Positions 8,381-17,717 of a stretch of DNA of 64,000 nt are shown here, in pieces. The translations under genes and the position numbers were made by a program. The DNA is from Gallibacterium faecale (lineage in GTDB: Bacteria; Pseudomonadota; Gammaproteobacteria; Enterobacterales; Pasteurellaceae), in contig NZ_JAQIBB010000101.1 of assembly GCF_027920745.1 (NCBI RefSeq), forward strand, positions 1 through 64,000. The letters are read 5' to 3'. Position 1 is the stretch's first letter; each line of letters opens with the position of its first letter. Under the pieces are notes generated by a model, which had not been told where the DNA came from, made no database searches, and saw only the letters and a list, made by a program, of their open reading frames with translations.

Positions 8381-9379
8381 TTAGCTCACCATAAAACAGG
8401 CGATTTTTGTTCCATCAGGATAGGTTTTTAATTCAGGTTGTTGCTCACGACATTTATCAGTTGCAAATTGACAACGAGCATTAAATGCACAACCTTTCGG
8501 TGGATTTAACGGACTTGGTAATTCACCGGTTAATTTAATCCGTTCACGTCTTAATTCAGGCGATAATCTTGGGGTCGCTGATAATAATGCTTTCGTATAA
8601 GGATGACGAGGATTACTAAAAATTTGTTCGGTCGTGCCTTGTTCTACACAACGTCCAAGATACATCACCATCACTTCATCAGAAATATGCTCAACCACAG
8701 ACAGATCATGAGAAATAAAGATATAAGAAAGCCCTAACGTTTCTTGTAATTCCATCATCAAATTTAGCACTTGTGCCCGTACAGACACATCTAATGCAGA
8801 AACAGGTTCATCGGCAACCACGATATCTGGGTTCAGCATTAAGCCACGAGCGATTGCAATCCGTTGTCGTTGTCCACCAGAGAACATATGTGGATAGCGA
8901 TCATAAAACTCTGGGCGTAAGCCAACTTTTTCCATAATGGCTAATACGGCTGCTTTACGTTCTTCTTTGCTTAAATTGGTGTTAATTTTTAATGGTTCTT
9001 CTAAAATTGTGCCAATTTTTTTACGCGGATTGAGTGATGCATATGGATTTTGGAAAACAATTTGAATTTTCTGACGGCGTAATTTAACGGTTTCATTATC
9101 TTTTTCTAAGAAATTCTTTCCTTGATAATAAAGCTCACCTTCAGTTGGCGATTCAATCATTGTTAGTAAACGCCCTAATGTGGATTTACCACATCCTGAT
9201 TCACCTACCACCGCTAACGTTTTGCCTCGTTCCAATTTAAAAGAAACGCCATCCAGAGCTTTCACATATTGAACAGGGGCAAACATTCCTTTTTTAACAG
9301 GATAATATTTCTTTAAGTCAATCGCCTCGAGTAAAGGAGTATCTGTAGGCGATTGTTGTGTAATAATAGCTTCAGACAT
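8381..9379 (-). CDS. dppF: Dipeptide ABC transporter ATPase DppF
   Basis: One of two ATPases powering dipeptide import. Walker A (VVGESGCGKSTLGRL), the Q-loop (IVFQNPYASLNP), the ABC signature (MFSGGQRQRIAIARG) and Walker B (DIVVADEPVSALD) are all present, with the C-terminal oligopeptide/dipeptide extension bearing cysteines (GCAFNARCQFATDKC). The start at 9379 overlaps the dppD stop by 8 bp and is preceded by AAGGA, so translation is coupled; an ATG seven codons earlier is an alternative. It is the last gene of dppABCDF. Confidence 0.93.
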   Translation of the reverse strand: MSEAIITQQSPTDTPLLEAIDLKKYYPVKKGMFAPVQYVKALDGVSFKLERGKTLAVVGESGCGKSTLGRLLTMIESPTEGELYYQGKNFLEKDNETVKLRRQKIQIVFQNPYASLNPRKKIGTILEEPLKINTNLSKEERKAAVLAIMEKVGLRPEFYDRYPHMFSGGQRQRIAIARGLMLNPDIVVADEPVSALDVSVRAQVLNLMMELQETLGLSYIFISHDLSVVEHISDEVMVMYLGRCVEQGTTEQIFSNPRHPYTKALLSATPRLSPELRRERIKLTGELPSPLNPPKGCAFNARCQFATDKCREQQPELKTYPDGTKIACFMVS

Positions 9380-10355
9380 GTTGTGGATTTCCTTCTGCAT
9401 TTAATGGCGTATGACATTTCACTTGGCGGTTACCAATTTGTTGTAATACAGGTTCAGTTTGGCGACATTCATCTGTTGCATACGGACATCTTGGATTCAA
9501 TAAACATCCTTGTGGACGATCATATTTACCCGGAACCACACCTGGTAAGGATTCCAAGCGAGATTTTCCAGTAGCGAATTCTGGTAATGAACGTAACAAG
9601 GCTTGGGTATAAGGGTGTTTTGGTTCACGGAAAATATCTTCTGCTAACCCTTCTTCCACAACCTGTCCTGCATACATCACGATAATGCGATGAGCAGATT
9701 CAGCAACTAATGCGAGATCGTGCGTAATTAAAATTAACGCCATATTCTCTTTTTGTTGTAATTCTAGTAACAGGTCGATAATTTGCGCCTGAATGGTAAC
9801 GTCCAACGCGGTAGTTGGTTCATCCGCAATCAAGAGTTTAGGTTTACACGCAATCGCCATGGCAATCATTACACGTTGGCTCATTCCACCAGAAAGTTGG
9901 TGTGGATAGACATCAAGACGTGATTCTGGTGCTGGAATGCCTACCATACGGAGTAACTCAATAGTACGTTCACGGCGTGCTTTTTTGCTTCCGCCTTGGT
10001 GTACTTTTAACGCCTCCATAATTTGGTAACCAACGGTATAACAAGGGTTTAAGCTGGTCATTGGATCTTGGAAAATCATCGCAACATCCGCACCAACTAA
10101 TTTTTGCTTTTGTTTTTGATCAAGCGCTAATAGATCTTGTCCATCAAATTGTAAATCATCCGCAGAAACTCGCCCCGGAAAATCAATTAGCCCCATAATT
10201 GCTAGTGAACTTACAGATTTACCTGAGCCAGATTCGCCTACAATGCCTAACACTTCACCCTGTTCTACTTGATAACTAATACGATCTACTGCTTTAAAAG
10301 GTTTGTCTTTCTCACCAAAATGCACAGAAAGATTATTTACAGTTAATAATGCCAT
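9372..10355 (-). CDS. dppD: Dipeptide ABC transporter ATPase DppD
   Basis: Second ATPase of the dipeptide importer, working as a heterodimer with DppF. It shows Walker A (IVGESGSGKSVSSLA), signature LSGGMSQRVMIAMA, Walker B (LLIADEPTTALDVT) and a C-terminal cysteine cluster (GCLLNPRCPYATDEC). Length is 327 residues, usual for DppD. The start is the ATG at 10355, after a good AAGGAGTT ribosome site; an adjacent TTG would add one residue. It lies 10 bp after dppC and overlaps dppF. Confidence 0.94.
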   Translation of the reverse strand: MALLTVNNLSVHFGEKDKPFKAVDRISYQVEQGEVLGIVGESGSGKSVSSLAIMGLIDFPGRVSADDLQFDGQDLLALDQKQKQKLVGADVAMIFQDPMTSLNPCYTVGYQIMEALKVHQGGSKKARRERTIELLRMVGIPAPESRLDVYPHQLSGGMSQRVMIAMAIACKPKLLIADEPTTALDVTIQAQIIDLLLELQQKENMALILITHDLALVAESAHRIIVMYAGQVVEEGLAEDIFREPKHPYTQALLRSLPEFATGKSRLESLPGVVPGKYDRPQGCLLNPRCPYATDECRQTEPVLQQIGNRQVKCHTPLNAEGNPQHV

Positions 10356-10365
10356 CAATAACTCC

Positions 10366-11256
10366 TTATTGTTTTAATTTTGGATCAAGGGCATCTCGCA
10401 AACCATCACCCATTAGGTTAAAGGCGAGAACAGTAAATAAAATTGCCAATCCAGGGAAAGTCACTACCCACCAAGCACGTTGTACAAATTGTAATGCTTC
10501 AGCGAGCATAGCTCCCCACTCTGGTGTTGGCGGTTGTGCACCAATACCTAAGAAGCCGAGTGCTGCCATATCAAGGATCGCATTAGAGAATCCCATTGAG
10601 GTTTGCACAATTAAAGGTGCAAGGCAGTTTGGTAAGATAGTGATAAACATTAAACGAAGAATTCCCGCGCCAGCGACTCTGGACGAAGTCACATAATCAC
10701 GGTTAATTTCGTTTAAAACAGAAGCACGTGTTAAGCGTACATAGCTTGGTAATGACACAAAGGCAATCGCAAATGAGGCATTGAGTAGGGATGGGCCAAG
10801 AATTGCTACGATTGCAATTGCTAATAGGAGGCTAGGTAATGCCAACATAATATCAATAATACGCATAATGATAACGTCAACGATACCACCAAAATAGCCT
10901 GCAATTAAACCAAGGGTAACTCCAAAAATAAATGAAAGTGAAACCACTAATAAACCAATGAATAAAGAAAGGCGAGCACCATAAATTAAACGAGAAAGAA
11001 TATCTCGACCTACATCATCAGTTCCTAAAATATGGTTCCAAGTACCGCCATCGATCCATGCGGGTGGTAATAAAAAGGCATCTCGCACTTGAGCAATTGG
11101 ATCGTGAGGTGCAATAACATCAGCAAATACACTGATCAAAAAGATAATCACAATATAGCCTAAACCAACAACAGCACCTTTATTACGGCTAAAGTTAAAC
11201 CAAAATTCTTGTAATGGCGTGCGTGGCGCTGGCGCGGAAATAGCGGGATTCGACAT
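10366..11256 (-). CDS. dppC: Dipeptide ABC transporter permease DppC
   Basis: Inner-membrane channel subunit with a cytoplasmic N-terminus (SAPAPRTPLQEFWFNFSRN), the OppC-type N-terminal region, and about six membrane segments. The EAA-type loop that contacts the ATPases is visible around YVTSSRVAGAGILRLMFITI. Length is 296 residues. It follows dppB by 13 bp and is followed by dppD after 10 bp. It pairs with DppB to form the pore. Confidence 0.94.
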   Translation of the reverse strand: MSNPAISAPAPRTPLQEFWFNFSRNKGAVVGLGYIVIIFLISVFADVIAPHDPIAQVRDAFLLPPAWIDGGTWNHILGTDDVGRDILSRLIYGARLSLFIGLLVVSLSFIFGVTLGLIAGYFGGIVDVIIMRIIDIMLALPSLLLAIAIVAILGPSLLNASFAIAFVSLPSYVRLTRASVLNEINRDYVTSSRVAGAGILRLMFITILPNCLAPLIVQTSMGFSNAILDMAALGFLGIGAQPPTPEWGAMLAEALQFVQRAWWVVTFPGLAILFTVLAFNLMGDGLRDALDPKLKQ

Positions 11257-11269
11257 TTTTTAATCCTTA

Positions 11270-12280
11270 TTATTTACGGTATCTGATACGAGGATTGACC
11301 ACACCATATAAGAGATCAACCAATAAATTCACAATAATAATAATCGTCGCAATAATGAGAACGGCGCTTTGTACAACAGGATAATCTCGCGCTCGAATCG
11401 CTTCGATCACCCATTTACCAATTCCCGGCCATGAGAAAATAGTTTCAGTTAAAATGGCACCCGATAAAAGTTGGCCTACAATTAAGCCAATTACCGTGAC
11501 CACAGGAATCAACGCGTTACGTAATCCGTGAATGACGATCACCCGCATAGACGATAACCCTTTAGCACGTGCAGTACGAATATAGTCTTCCCCTAATACT
11601 TCTAGCATAGAAGAACGTGTCATACGTGAAATCACGGCAAGAGGAATCGTGCCTAACACAATGGAAGGGAGAATTAAGTGCATTACGGCTGATTTAAATG
11701 CGCCAGGTTCGCCAGAAAGCCAGCTATCAATCAACATAAAACCAGTAACAGAATCAATCCAATATTCGGCATCAATACGCCCTGAAACTGGTGTTAAGTT
11801 CCATTGTACAGAGACTAATAACATTAATAGCAAACCCCACCAGAAAATTGGCATTGAATAACCGGTCAGCGAGATTGCCATCACTGAGTGGTCAAAAATA
11901 GACCCTCGTTTTATTGCTGCGAGAATCCCGATTGGAATACCAATAATAATGGCAAATAGAATTGCAAAAACAGCTAATTCAATGGTTGCTGGGAATAAAG
12001 ATAAGAATTCATCTAATACAGGAACATTATTCTTAAAAGATGTGCCGAAATCTCCATGGGCAATTCCTTTTAAATAATCGAAATATTGTTCTGGTAAAGA
12101 TTTATCTAAACCTAATTGATGCATCATTTGCTGATGTACTTCAGGGCTTAACCCACGTTCGCCCATACGTATTTCGATTGGATCGCCAGGAATAAGATGA
12201 ATTAAGGCAAAAGTTAAAAGGGTAATACCAATAAAAGTTGGAATAACCATGGCTACCCGTTTAAAAATAAATCGAAACAT
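11270..12280 (-). CDS. dppB: Dipeptide ABC transporter permease DppB
   Basis: Inner-membrane channel subunit of the dipeptide importer. It starts MFRFIFKRVAMVIPTFIGIT, typical of DppB/OppB, has six predicted membrane helices, and carries an EAA-type loop around DYIRTARAKGLSSMRVI. Length is 336 residues. It is separated from dppA by 104 bp containing a very stable hairpin, which probably lowers permease expression relative to the binding protein. Confidence 0.94.
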   Translation of the reverse strand: MFRFIFKRVAMVIPTFIGITLLTFALIHLIPGDPIEIRMGERGLSPEVHQQMMHQLGLDKSLPEQYFDYLKGIAHGDFGTSFKNNVPVLDEFLSLFPATIELAVFAILFAIIIGIPIGILAAIKRGSIFDHSVMAISLTGYSMPIFWWGLLLMLLVSVQWNLTPVSGRIDAEYWIDSVTGFMLIDSWLSGEPGAFKSAVMHLILPSIVLGTIPLAVISRMTRSSMLEVLGEDYIRTARAKGLSSMRVIVIHGLRNALIPVVTVIGLIVGQLLSGAILTETIFSWPGIGKWVIEAIRARDYPVVQSAVLIIATIIIIVNLLVDLLYGVVNPRIRYRK

Positions 12281-12311
12281 AAATTTGTTTGCTCACTAAA
12301 TTATTAAGGGG

Positions 12312-12338
12312 TTCTTGCCATAGAAGCTATGGCAAGAA
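12312..12338 (-). terminator. Strong hairpin between dppA and dppB
   Basis: A perfect 12-bp inverted repeat (TTCTTGCCATAG / CTATGGCAAGAA) with a 3-base loop. On the minus strand it is followed by CCCCTTAATAA rather than a U tract, so it is more likely to block 3'-exonucleases and stabilise the dppA message, or to cause partial stopping, than to terminate fully. Confidence 0.65.
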
Positions 12339-12384
12339 TATTTATTATAGTTATCAGAAAAGTGCGTAATAATAGCGATTTAGG

Positions 12385-13980
12385 TTATTCTAAGTCAACG
12401 CCATAGAATGGGTGTAATCCGAATGGGTTAATCACATAGTTTTTAACCTCTTTACGCACTGGCTCATACATAGTTGAGTGAGCGATAGTGATCCAAGGCG
12501 CTTGTTCTTTGAAAATAACTTGGGCTTGTTTATAAAGCTCAACACGTTTTTCGTGATCGTTAGATTGAACAGCTTCACGGATCAATTTATCGAATGGTGC
12601 ATAACAGAATTTCGCATAGTTAGATCCTTGTTCTTTAGACGCACAACTTAATAACGTACCAAAGAAGTTATCTGGGTCACCGTTATCACCAGTCCAACCC
12701 ATCATACCAGTTGGATCTTCACCTTTACGCATACGTTGTAGGTATTCACCCCATTCGTAGCTAACAATTTTTGCATCAACGCCAACTTTTTTCCAATCGG
12801 CTTGGATCATTTCAGCCATACGACGTGCATTTGGGTTATATGGACGAGATACTGGCATTGCCCAAAGTTCTGTGCTGAAACCTTTTTCAAAACCAGCTTC
12901 TTTTAATAATTGTTTCGCTTTTTCTGGGTTGTATTCGTAATCTTTAATATCATCGTTATACGACCACATTGTTGGTGGAATAGGGTTTTTCGCTACTTGA
13001 CCACTACCTTGATAAACAGCATCAATAATCGCTTTTTTGTTTACTGCGTAGCTTAAGGCTTGACGCACTTTCACATTATCAAATGGTGCTTTAGTAACAT
13101 TAAAGGTTAAATAACCAATATTTAAACCTGCTTTTTCATGTACGGTTAAGTTAGGATCTTTTTTCATTTCTGCAATATCCGCTGGGTTTGGATATGGCAT
13201 CACTTGACATTCACCTTTCTTCAATTTTGCATAACGTACAGAAGCATCTGGTGTAATCGCAAATACTAAGCGATCAATTTTTGCTTTACCTTCCCAATAG
13301 TTTTCAAACGCTTTATAACGGATTAAAGAATCTTTTTGATAAGAAACTAATTCAAATGGACCAGTACCAATTGGGTTAGTATCGATGGTTTCTGGTTTAC
13401 CAGTCGCTAACATTTTATCTGCATATTCTTTAGAGAAGATAGATGAAAAGTCCATTGCTAAGTTTGCTAAGAATGGTGAGTTAGGTGCTTTTAAGGTAAA
13501 ACGTACAGTATAGTCATCAATTTTTTCAATTTTATCAATGATATTTCCCATATCCATACCGACGAAATATTCATAAGAACCGCCAGAAACTTTGTGATAT
13601 GGATTATTTGGATCTAATTGACGATTAAATGAGAATAAAACGTCATCAGCATTAAGTTCACGAGTTGGTTTAAACAATTTATTTGATTGGAATTTCACGC
13701 CTTTGCGTAAGTGGAAAGTATAAACTTTACCATCTTCAGAAACATCCCAGCTTTCTGCTAATGAAGGTACAACATCTGTTTTACCACGTGCAAATGCAGT
13801 TAAGCGGTTATAAATTGCTTGACCACTTGCATCAATAGAAGAACCGTCGGTAACGAGTTGTGGGTTGAAAGAGGAAGGAGAGGCTTCTGAACAGTAAACT
13901 AAGGTTTTTGGAGCAGCAAATGCGGAAGTAGATAACGCTAATGCTAAAGCAGTTAATGAGAGTGTAGTGAGTTTTTTCAT
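12385..13980 (-). CDS. dppA: Periplasmic dipeptide-binding protein DppA
   Basis: Solute-binding receptor that captures dipeptides in the periplasm and delivers them to DppBCDF; in relatives such proteins can also bind heme or delta-aminolevulinate. A cleavable signal peptide (MKKLTTLSLTALALALSTSA, then FA) precedes TLVYCSEASPSSFNPQL. Strong DppA matches follow: NPYHKVSGGSYEYF, LNPIGTGPFEL, ITPDASVRYAKL and MGWTGDNGDPDNFF. There is no lipobox, so it is a free periplasmic protein. It is first in its operon and divergent from putA. Confidence 0.95.
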   Translation of the reverse strand: MKKLTTLSLTALALALSTSAFAAPKTLVYCSEASPSSFNPQLVTDGSSIDASGQAIYNRLTAFARGKTDVVPSLAESWDVSEDGKVYTFHLRKGVKFQSNKLFKPTRELNADDVLFSFNRQLDPNNPYHKVSGGSYEYFVGMDMGNIIDKIEKIDDYTVRFTLKAPNSPFLANLAMDFSSIFSKEYADKMLATGKPETIDTNPIGTGPFELVSYQKDSLIRYKAFENYWEGKAKIDRLVFAITPDASVRYAKLKKGECQVMPYPNPADIAEMKKDPNLTVHEKAGLNIGYLTFNVTKAPFDNVKVRQALSYAVNKKAIIDAVYQGSGQVAKNPIPPTMWSYNDDIKDYEYNPEKAKQLLKEAGFEKGFSTELWAMPVSRPYNPNARRMAEMIQADWKKVGVDAKIVSYEWGEYLQRMRKGEDPTGMMGWTGDNGDPDNFFGTLLSCASKEQGSNYAKFCYAPFDKLIREAVQSNDHEKRVELYKQAQVIFKEQAPWITIAHSTMYEPVRKEVKNYVINPFGLHPFYGVDLE

Positions 13981-14153
13981 ATTTTCTCCAGTTTTGTGTG
14001 TTTGGCAGTAATTTTTTTATAAAAGTTGTATAAAACCCATTTATTTACGTATTAATAAATAGCTTTGTCAAGAGGAAAAGCGTGTTTTTTGCGGGATTAA
14101 ATGTAACTTTTTGGGGTTAAAAGATGTATTTGTGTTAATAATGTTAAATATTT

Positions 14154-14169
14154 TTTGAATATAGTCACA
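14154..14169 (+). promoter_or_regulatory. CRP-like site upstream of putA
   Basis: TTTGA-N6-TCACA differs from the CRP consensus TGTGA-N6-TCACA by one base. It lies about 90 bp before putA and about 180 bp from dppA in their shared 277-bp intergenic region, which is otherwise very AT-rich and noncoding. CRP control of proline catabolism would be expected; the assignment is inference. Confidence 0.45.
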
Positions 14170-14257
14170 ATTTTAACAATTTCATATTTATTATTTTAAG
14201 CAATCTTTTACACTTAGCTTGTTTCTTTCCTATAACCATTCATGGGTAATATCTAAA

Positions 14258-17200
14258 ATGCAATATCAATACGCAAATGACTTAGGTCAAAAATCTGAAT
14301 TACGTCGTTTAATTAGCCAAAATTATGCTTGTTCTGAAAAAGAAGCAGTAACAAAATTAGTTGGAACACTTCATTTTTCTCCTGAGCAAGAAGCCTCTAT
14401 TAGTCAGGTAGCACAGCAATTAATTACCAAGATACGAGCAAAAAAACAGAAACATTATGGTGTAGATGCGTTAATGCATGAATTTTCTTTAGGATGTGAA
14501 GAAGGTATCGCATTAATGTGTTTAGCCGAAGCGTTATTACGTATTCCTGACTCAGAAACTCGTTATGCTTTAATCAATGATAAATTAAAACTAGGTGACT
14601 GGCGTGCACATGTGAAACGTTCTGGTTCATTATTCACTAATGCAGCAAGTTATGGTTTGTTATTAGGAAGTAAGATTAGTGCAGCATTAAGTGAAGAAAT
14701 TCTTTCATCAGCCTTAATGAAAAGTTTTGCGAAGCTATCAGCGCCAATGATGAAACTGGCGATTGAAAAAGCGATGGGGATTCTGGGCGATCAATTCGTG
14801 ACAGGCGAAACCATGGACGATGCGTTAAAGAATATCGTTGATCGTGAAAAAATGGGCTATTGCTTCTCATTTGATATGCTCGGTGAAGCGGCGATGACAA
14901 TGCAGGATGCTGATAAATATCTGCGAGATTATGTTGAAGCTATTCATGCAGTCGGTCGCCAATCAGCTGGACGCTCTTTGTATGATTCAAATGGTGTATC
15001 GGTAAAATTGTCAGCGATTCACCCACGTTATTCCCGTTCCCAGCAACAGCGTGTCATGGATGAATTGTATCCTCGTTTAAAACAACTATTTGTTTTGGCA
15101 AAACAATACAATATTGGTCTAAACATTGATGCAGAAGAAGCATCACGTTTAGAGATCTCGTTAGATCTTTTAGAAAAATTATTACAAGATCCTGATTTGG
15201 CTGGTTTTGATGGGATTGGGTTTGTAGTACAAGCCTATTCAAAGCGTTGTCCTTACGTATTAGATTACATTATTGAGATGAATCGCCGTTATCAACGTAA
15301 AATGATGGTGCGTTTAGTTAAAGGGGCTTACTGGGATAGCGAAATTAAATGGGCTCAAACTGAAGGGGTAGAAGGATTCCCACTTTATACTAGAAAAGTA
15401 CATACCGATATTTCCTATTTAAGTTGTGCACAAAAATTATTAGCTGCACAAGATGTGATTTATCCACAATTTGCCACCCATAATGTACAAACCCTGGCAA
15501 CCATTGCTGAATTAGGAAAAGACAAAGAGTTTGAGTTTCAATGTTTACATGGTATGGGGGAGACCCTTTATGACAATGTGGTTGGTGCACACCAATTTAA
15601 TCGCCGTGTTCGTGTGTATGCACCAGTAGGTACTCATCAAACCTTATTAGCCTATTTAGTGCGCCGTTTATTAGAAAATGGTGCAAATTCTTCTTTTGTG
15701 CATCAACTTGTCGATCCTAATATTTCAATTGAAGAATTAATTGAAGCACCTTGGAAGAAATTTGCTCGTTTTCAAGGTGAACCTAATAAAGCGATTAAAT
15801 TACCCGCTAATTTATTTGCTAATCGCCGTAATTCAGCAGGATTTAACTTAAATGATGAAATGGCGTTACTTCGTTTAGAAGAAGCATTGAATCAAGCACA
15901 ATATTCAGATATTACTTCGTTATGTGCTGAAACAGTAATGACCGATAAACAATATGCCGCCGTTAATCCAGCTCAACTCGATCAAGCGTTAGCTAATGTC
16001 ACCTTTATGTCAGTAGAGTCTGTTGCAACGGTGTTTCAAGCTGCTAAAAATAGTAGTTGGCAACAAAAATCAGTGGCTGAGCGAGCTTCTATTCTTGAGC
16101 AAGCGGCGGATCTCTATGAAGAAAACTTTGGTTTATTAATTAAATTAGCGATTGAAGAAGCTGGAAAAACATTACCAAATGCAATTGGTGAGCTGAGAGA
16201 AGCTGTTGATTTTTTACGTTATTATGCAGAACAAATTCGTTTACTAGAAGAAAAAGGGGTATTAGCTGAACCATTAGGTTCTGTCCTTTGTATTTCACCG
16301 TGGAATTTCCCATTAGCGATCTTTACGGGGCAAGTCGTAGCGGCATTAGCCGCGGGTAATAGTGTGGTAGCGAAACCAGCAGAACAAACATCATTAATTG
16401 CATATTATGCAGTGAAACTTTTACATCAAGCGGGTGTACCACAAGATGCGTTGCAATTAACGTTAGGTGCAGGTGAATTAGGTGCAGCGTTAGTCGCACA
16501 GCCATTTAATGCGGTGATGTTCACCGGTTCAACAGAAGTTGCCCATTTGATTAATAAACAATTAATTTCTCGTGAAGATCAGCCAGTGTTGATTGCTGAA
16601 ACAGGTGGAATGAATGTCATGGTGGTTGATTCATCTGCTTTATTAGAGCAGGTGATTACAGATGTACTCAGTTCTGCTTTTGATTCCGCCGGACAACGCT
16701 GTTCTGCATTGCGTATTTTATTGGTACAAGAAGACATTGCAGATCGCTTGTATGAAATGCTAACCCAAGCGATGAAAGAATTAGTATTAGGGAATCCGGC
16801 CTATTTAAATACAGATATTGGGCCAGTAATTGATGCTGAAGCCAAACAAAAACTACTTGATTATCAAGAAACTGTCCGTAAAATCTCTCGACGTTACTTA
16901 GAATTAACAACACCAACAAGTGGACATTTTGTCGCGCCATCTATTTATGAAGTCGGTTCACTCGATCAAATTACCCATGAAGTATTTGGGCCAATTCTCC
17001 ATTTTGTTCGTTATAAAGTACAGTCATTACCAAGATTATTATCTGAAGTGAATGCAAAAGGATACGCATTGACAGGAGGATGTCATAGCCGAATCCAACG
17101 TACAGTAAGATTTGTCGAAGAAAACTTACAATGCGGTAACTTCTATATTAATCGTAATATTGTTGGCGCAGTTGTTGGCGTACAACCGTTCGGTGGTCAT

Positions 17201-17698
17201 GGCCTATCAGGAACAGGACCAAAAGCGGGTGGTGAGCTTTATGTTCAATGTTTAACAAAAACTACGCAATATTATTCTTCTTTGGTAGAAAGACCAAAAG
17301 TATTACCAAGTATTACGGGTGAGTTAAATAGTATCGACTATAAACCAACGAGTATTTTATTACTTGGTGATGATATTGCGCGATTACTCGCGGCATATCG
17401 AAATTTACAACAAGCAGGGTTTAAAGTTGTTGTGGAAAAGGATAGTCCATTATTAGCACAGGATTTACCTGATTTAGAAAGTCGTATTCAGGGGCAACAT
17501 TATCAGAAAGCAGTATTTGTTTCTCCAGTGAGTCTAGAAAAACGACAAGCTTTGGCGGAACATAATCCAGCAATTTTATGCTTATATGATTGGACAACAA
17601 CACAGGATTTAACCTTGTTGTATCATGAATTTTCACGTAGTGAAAATATTGCAGCCGCAGGTGGTAACGCAACACTGATGGCGATTGAAGAACAATAA
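14258..17698 (+). CDS. putA: Bifunctional proline dehydrogenase / P5C dehydrogenase PutA, lacking the DNA-binding domain
   Basis: Oxidises proline to glutamate in two steps: an FAD-dependent proline dehydrogenase barrel (roughly residues 170-470, with LNIDAEEASRLEISLDLLE and MVRLVKGAYWDSEIK) and an NAD-dependent aldehyde dehydrogenase domain (roughly 550-990, with CISPWNFPLAIFTGQ and catalytic Cys815 in SAGQRCSALR). The C-terminus ends AAAGGNATLMAIEEQ, close to the E. coli PutA end. About 1146 residues remain against 1320 in E. coli: the N-terminal ribbon-helix-helix repressor domain is missing, and the upstream DNA is noncoding. The ATG at 14258 is my start; a TTG 13 codons earlier is possible. 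putP follows. Confidence 0.92.
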   Translation: MQYQYANDLGQKSELRRLISQNYACSEKEAVTKLVGTLHFSPEQEASISQVAQQLITKIRAKKQKHYGVDALMHEFSLGCEEGIALMCLAEALLRIPDSETRYALINDKLKLGDWRAHVKRSGSLFTNAASYGLLLGSKISAALSEEILSSALMKSFAKLSAPMMKLAIEKAMGILGDQFVTGETMDDALKNIVDREKMGYCFSFDMLGEAAMTMQDADKYLRDYVEAIHAVGRQSAGRSLYDSNGVSVKLSAIHPRYSRSQQQRVMDELYPRLKQLFVLAKQYNIGLNIDAEEASRLEISLDLLEKLLQDPDLAGFDGIGFVVQAYSKRCPYVLDYIIEMNRRYQRKMMVRLVKGAYWDSEIKWAQTEGVEGFPLYTRKVHTDISYLSCAQKLLAAQDVIYPQFATHNVQTLATIAELGKDKEFEFQCLHGMGETLYDNVVGAHQFNRRVRVYAPVGTHQTLLAYLVRRLLENGANSSFVHQLVDPNISIEELIEAPWKKFARFQGEPNKAIKLPANLFANRRNSAGFNLNDEMALLRLEEALNQAQYSDITSLCAETVMTDKQYAAVNPAQLDQALANVTFMSVESVATVFQAAKNSSWQQKSVAERASILEQAADLYEENFGLLIKLAIEEAGKTLPNAIGELREAVDFLRYYAEQIRLLEEKGVLAEPLGSVLCISPWNFPLAIFTGQVVAALAAGNSVVAKPAEQTSLIAYYAVKLLHQAGVPQDALQLTLGAGELGAALVAQPFNAVMFTGSTEVAHLINKQLISREDQPVLIAETGGMNVMVVDSSALLEQVITDVLSSAFDSAGQRCSALRILLVQEDIADRLYEMLTQAMKELVLGNPAYLNTDIGPVIDAEAKQKLLDYQETVRKISRRYLELTTPTSGHFVAPSIYEVGSLDQITHEVFGPILHFVRYKVQSLPRLLSEVNAKGYALTGGCHSRIQRTVRFVEENLQCGNFYINRNIVGAVVGVQPFGGHGLSGTGPKAGGELYVQCLTKTTQYYSSLVERPKVLPSITGELNSIDYKPTSILLLGDDIARLLAAYRNLQQAGFKVVVEKDSPLLAQDLPDLESRIQGQHYQKAVFVSPVSLEKRQALAEHNPAILCLYDWTTTQDLTLLYHEFSRSENIAAAGGNATLMAIEEQ

Positions 17699-17717
17699 TT
17701 TAACGCAGGAAGAACAT

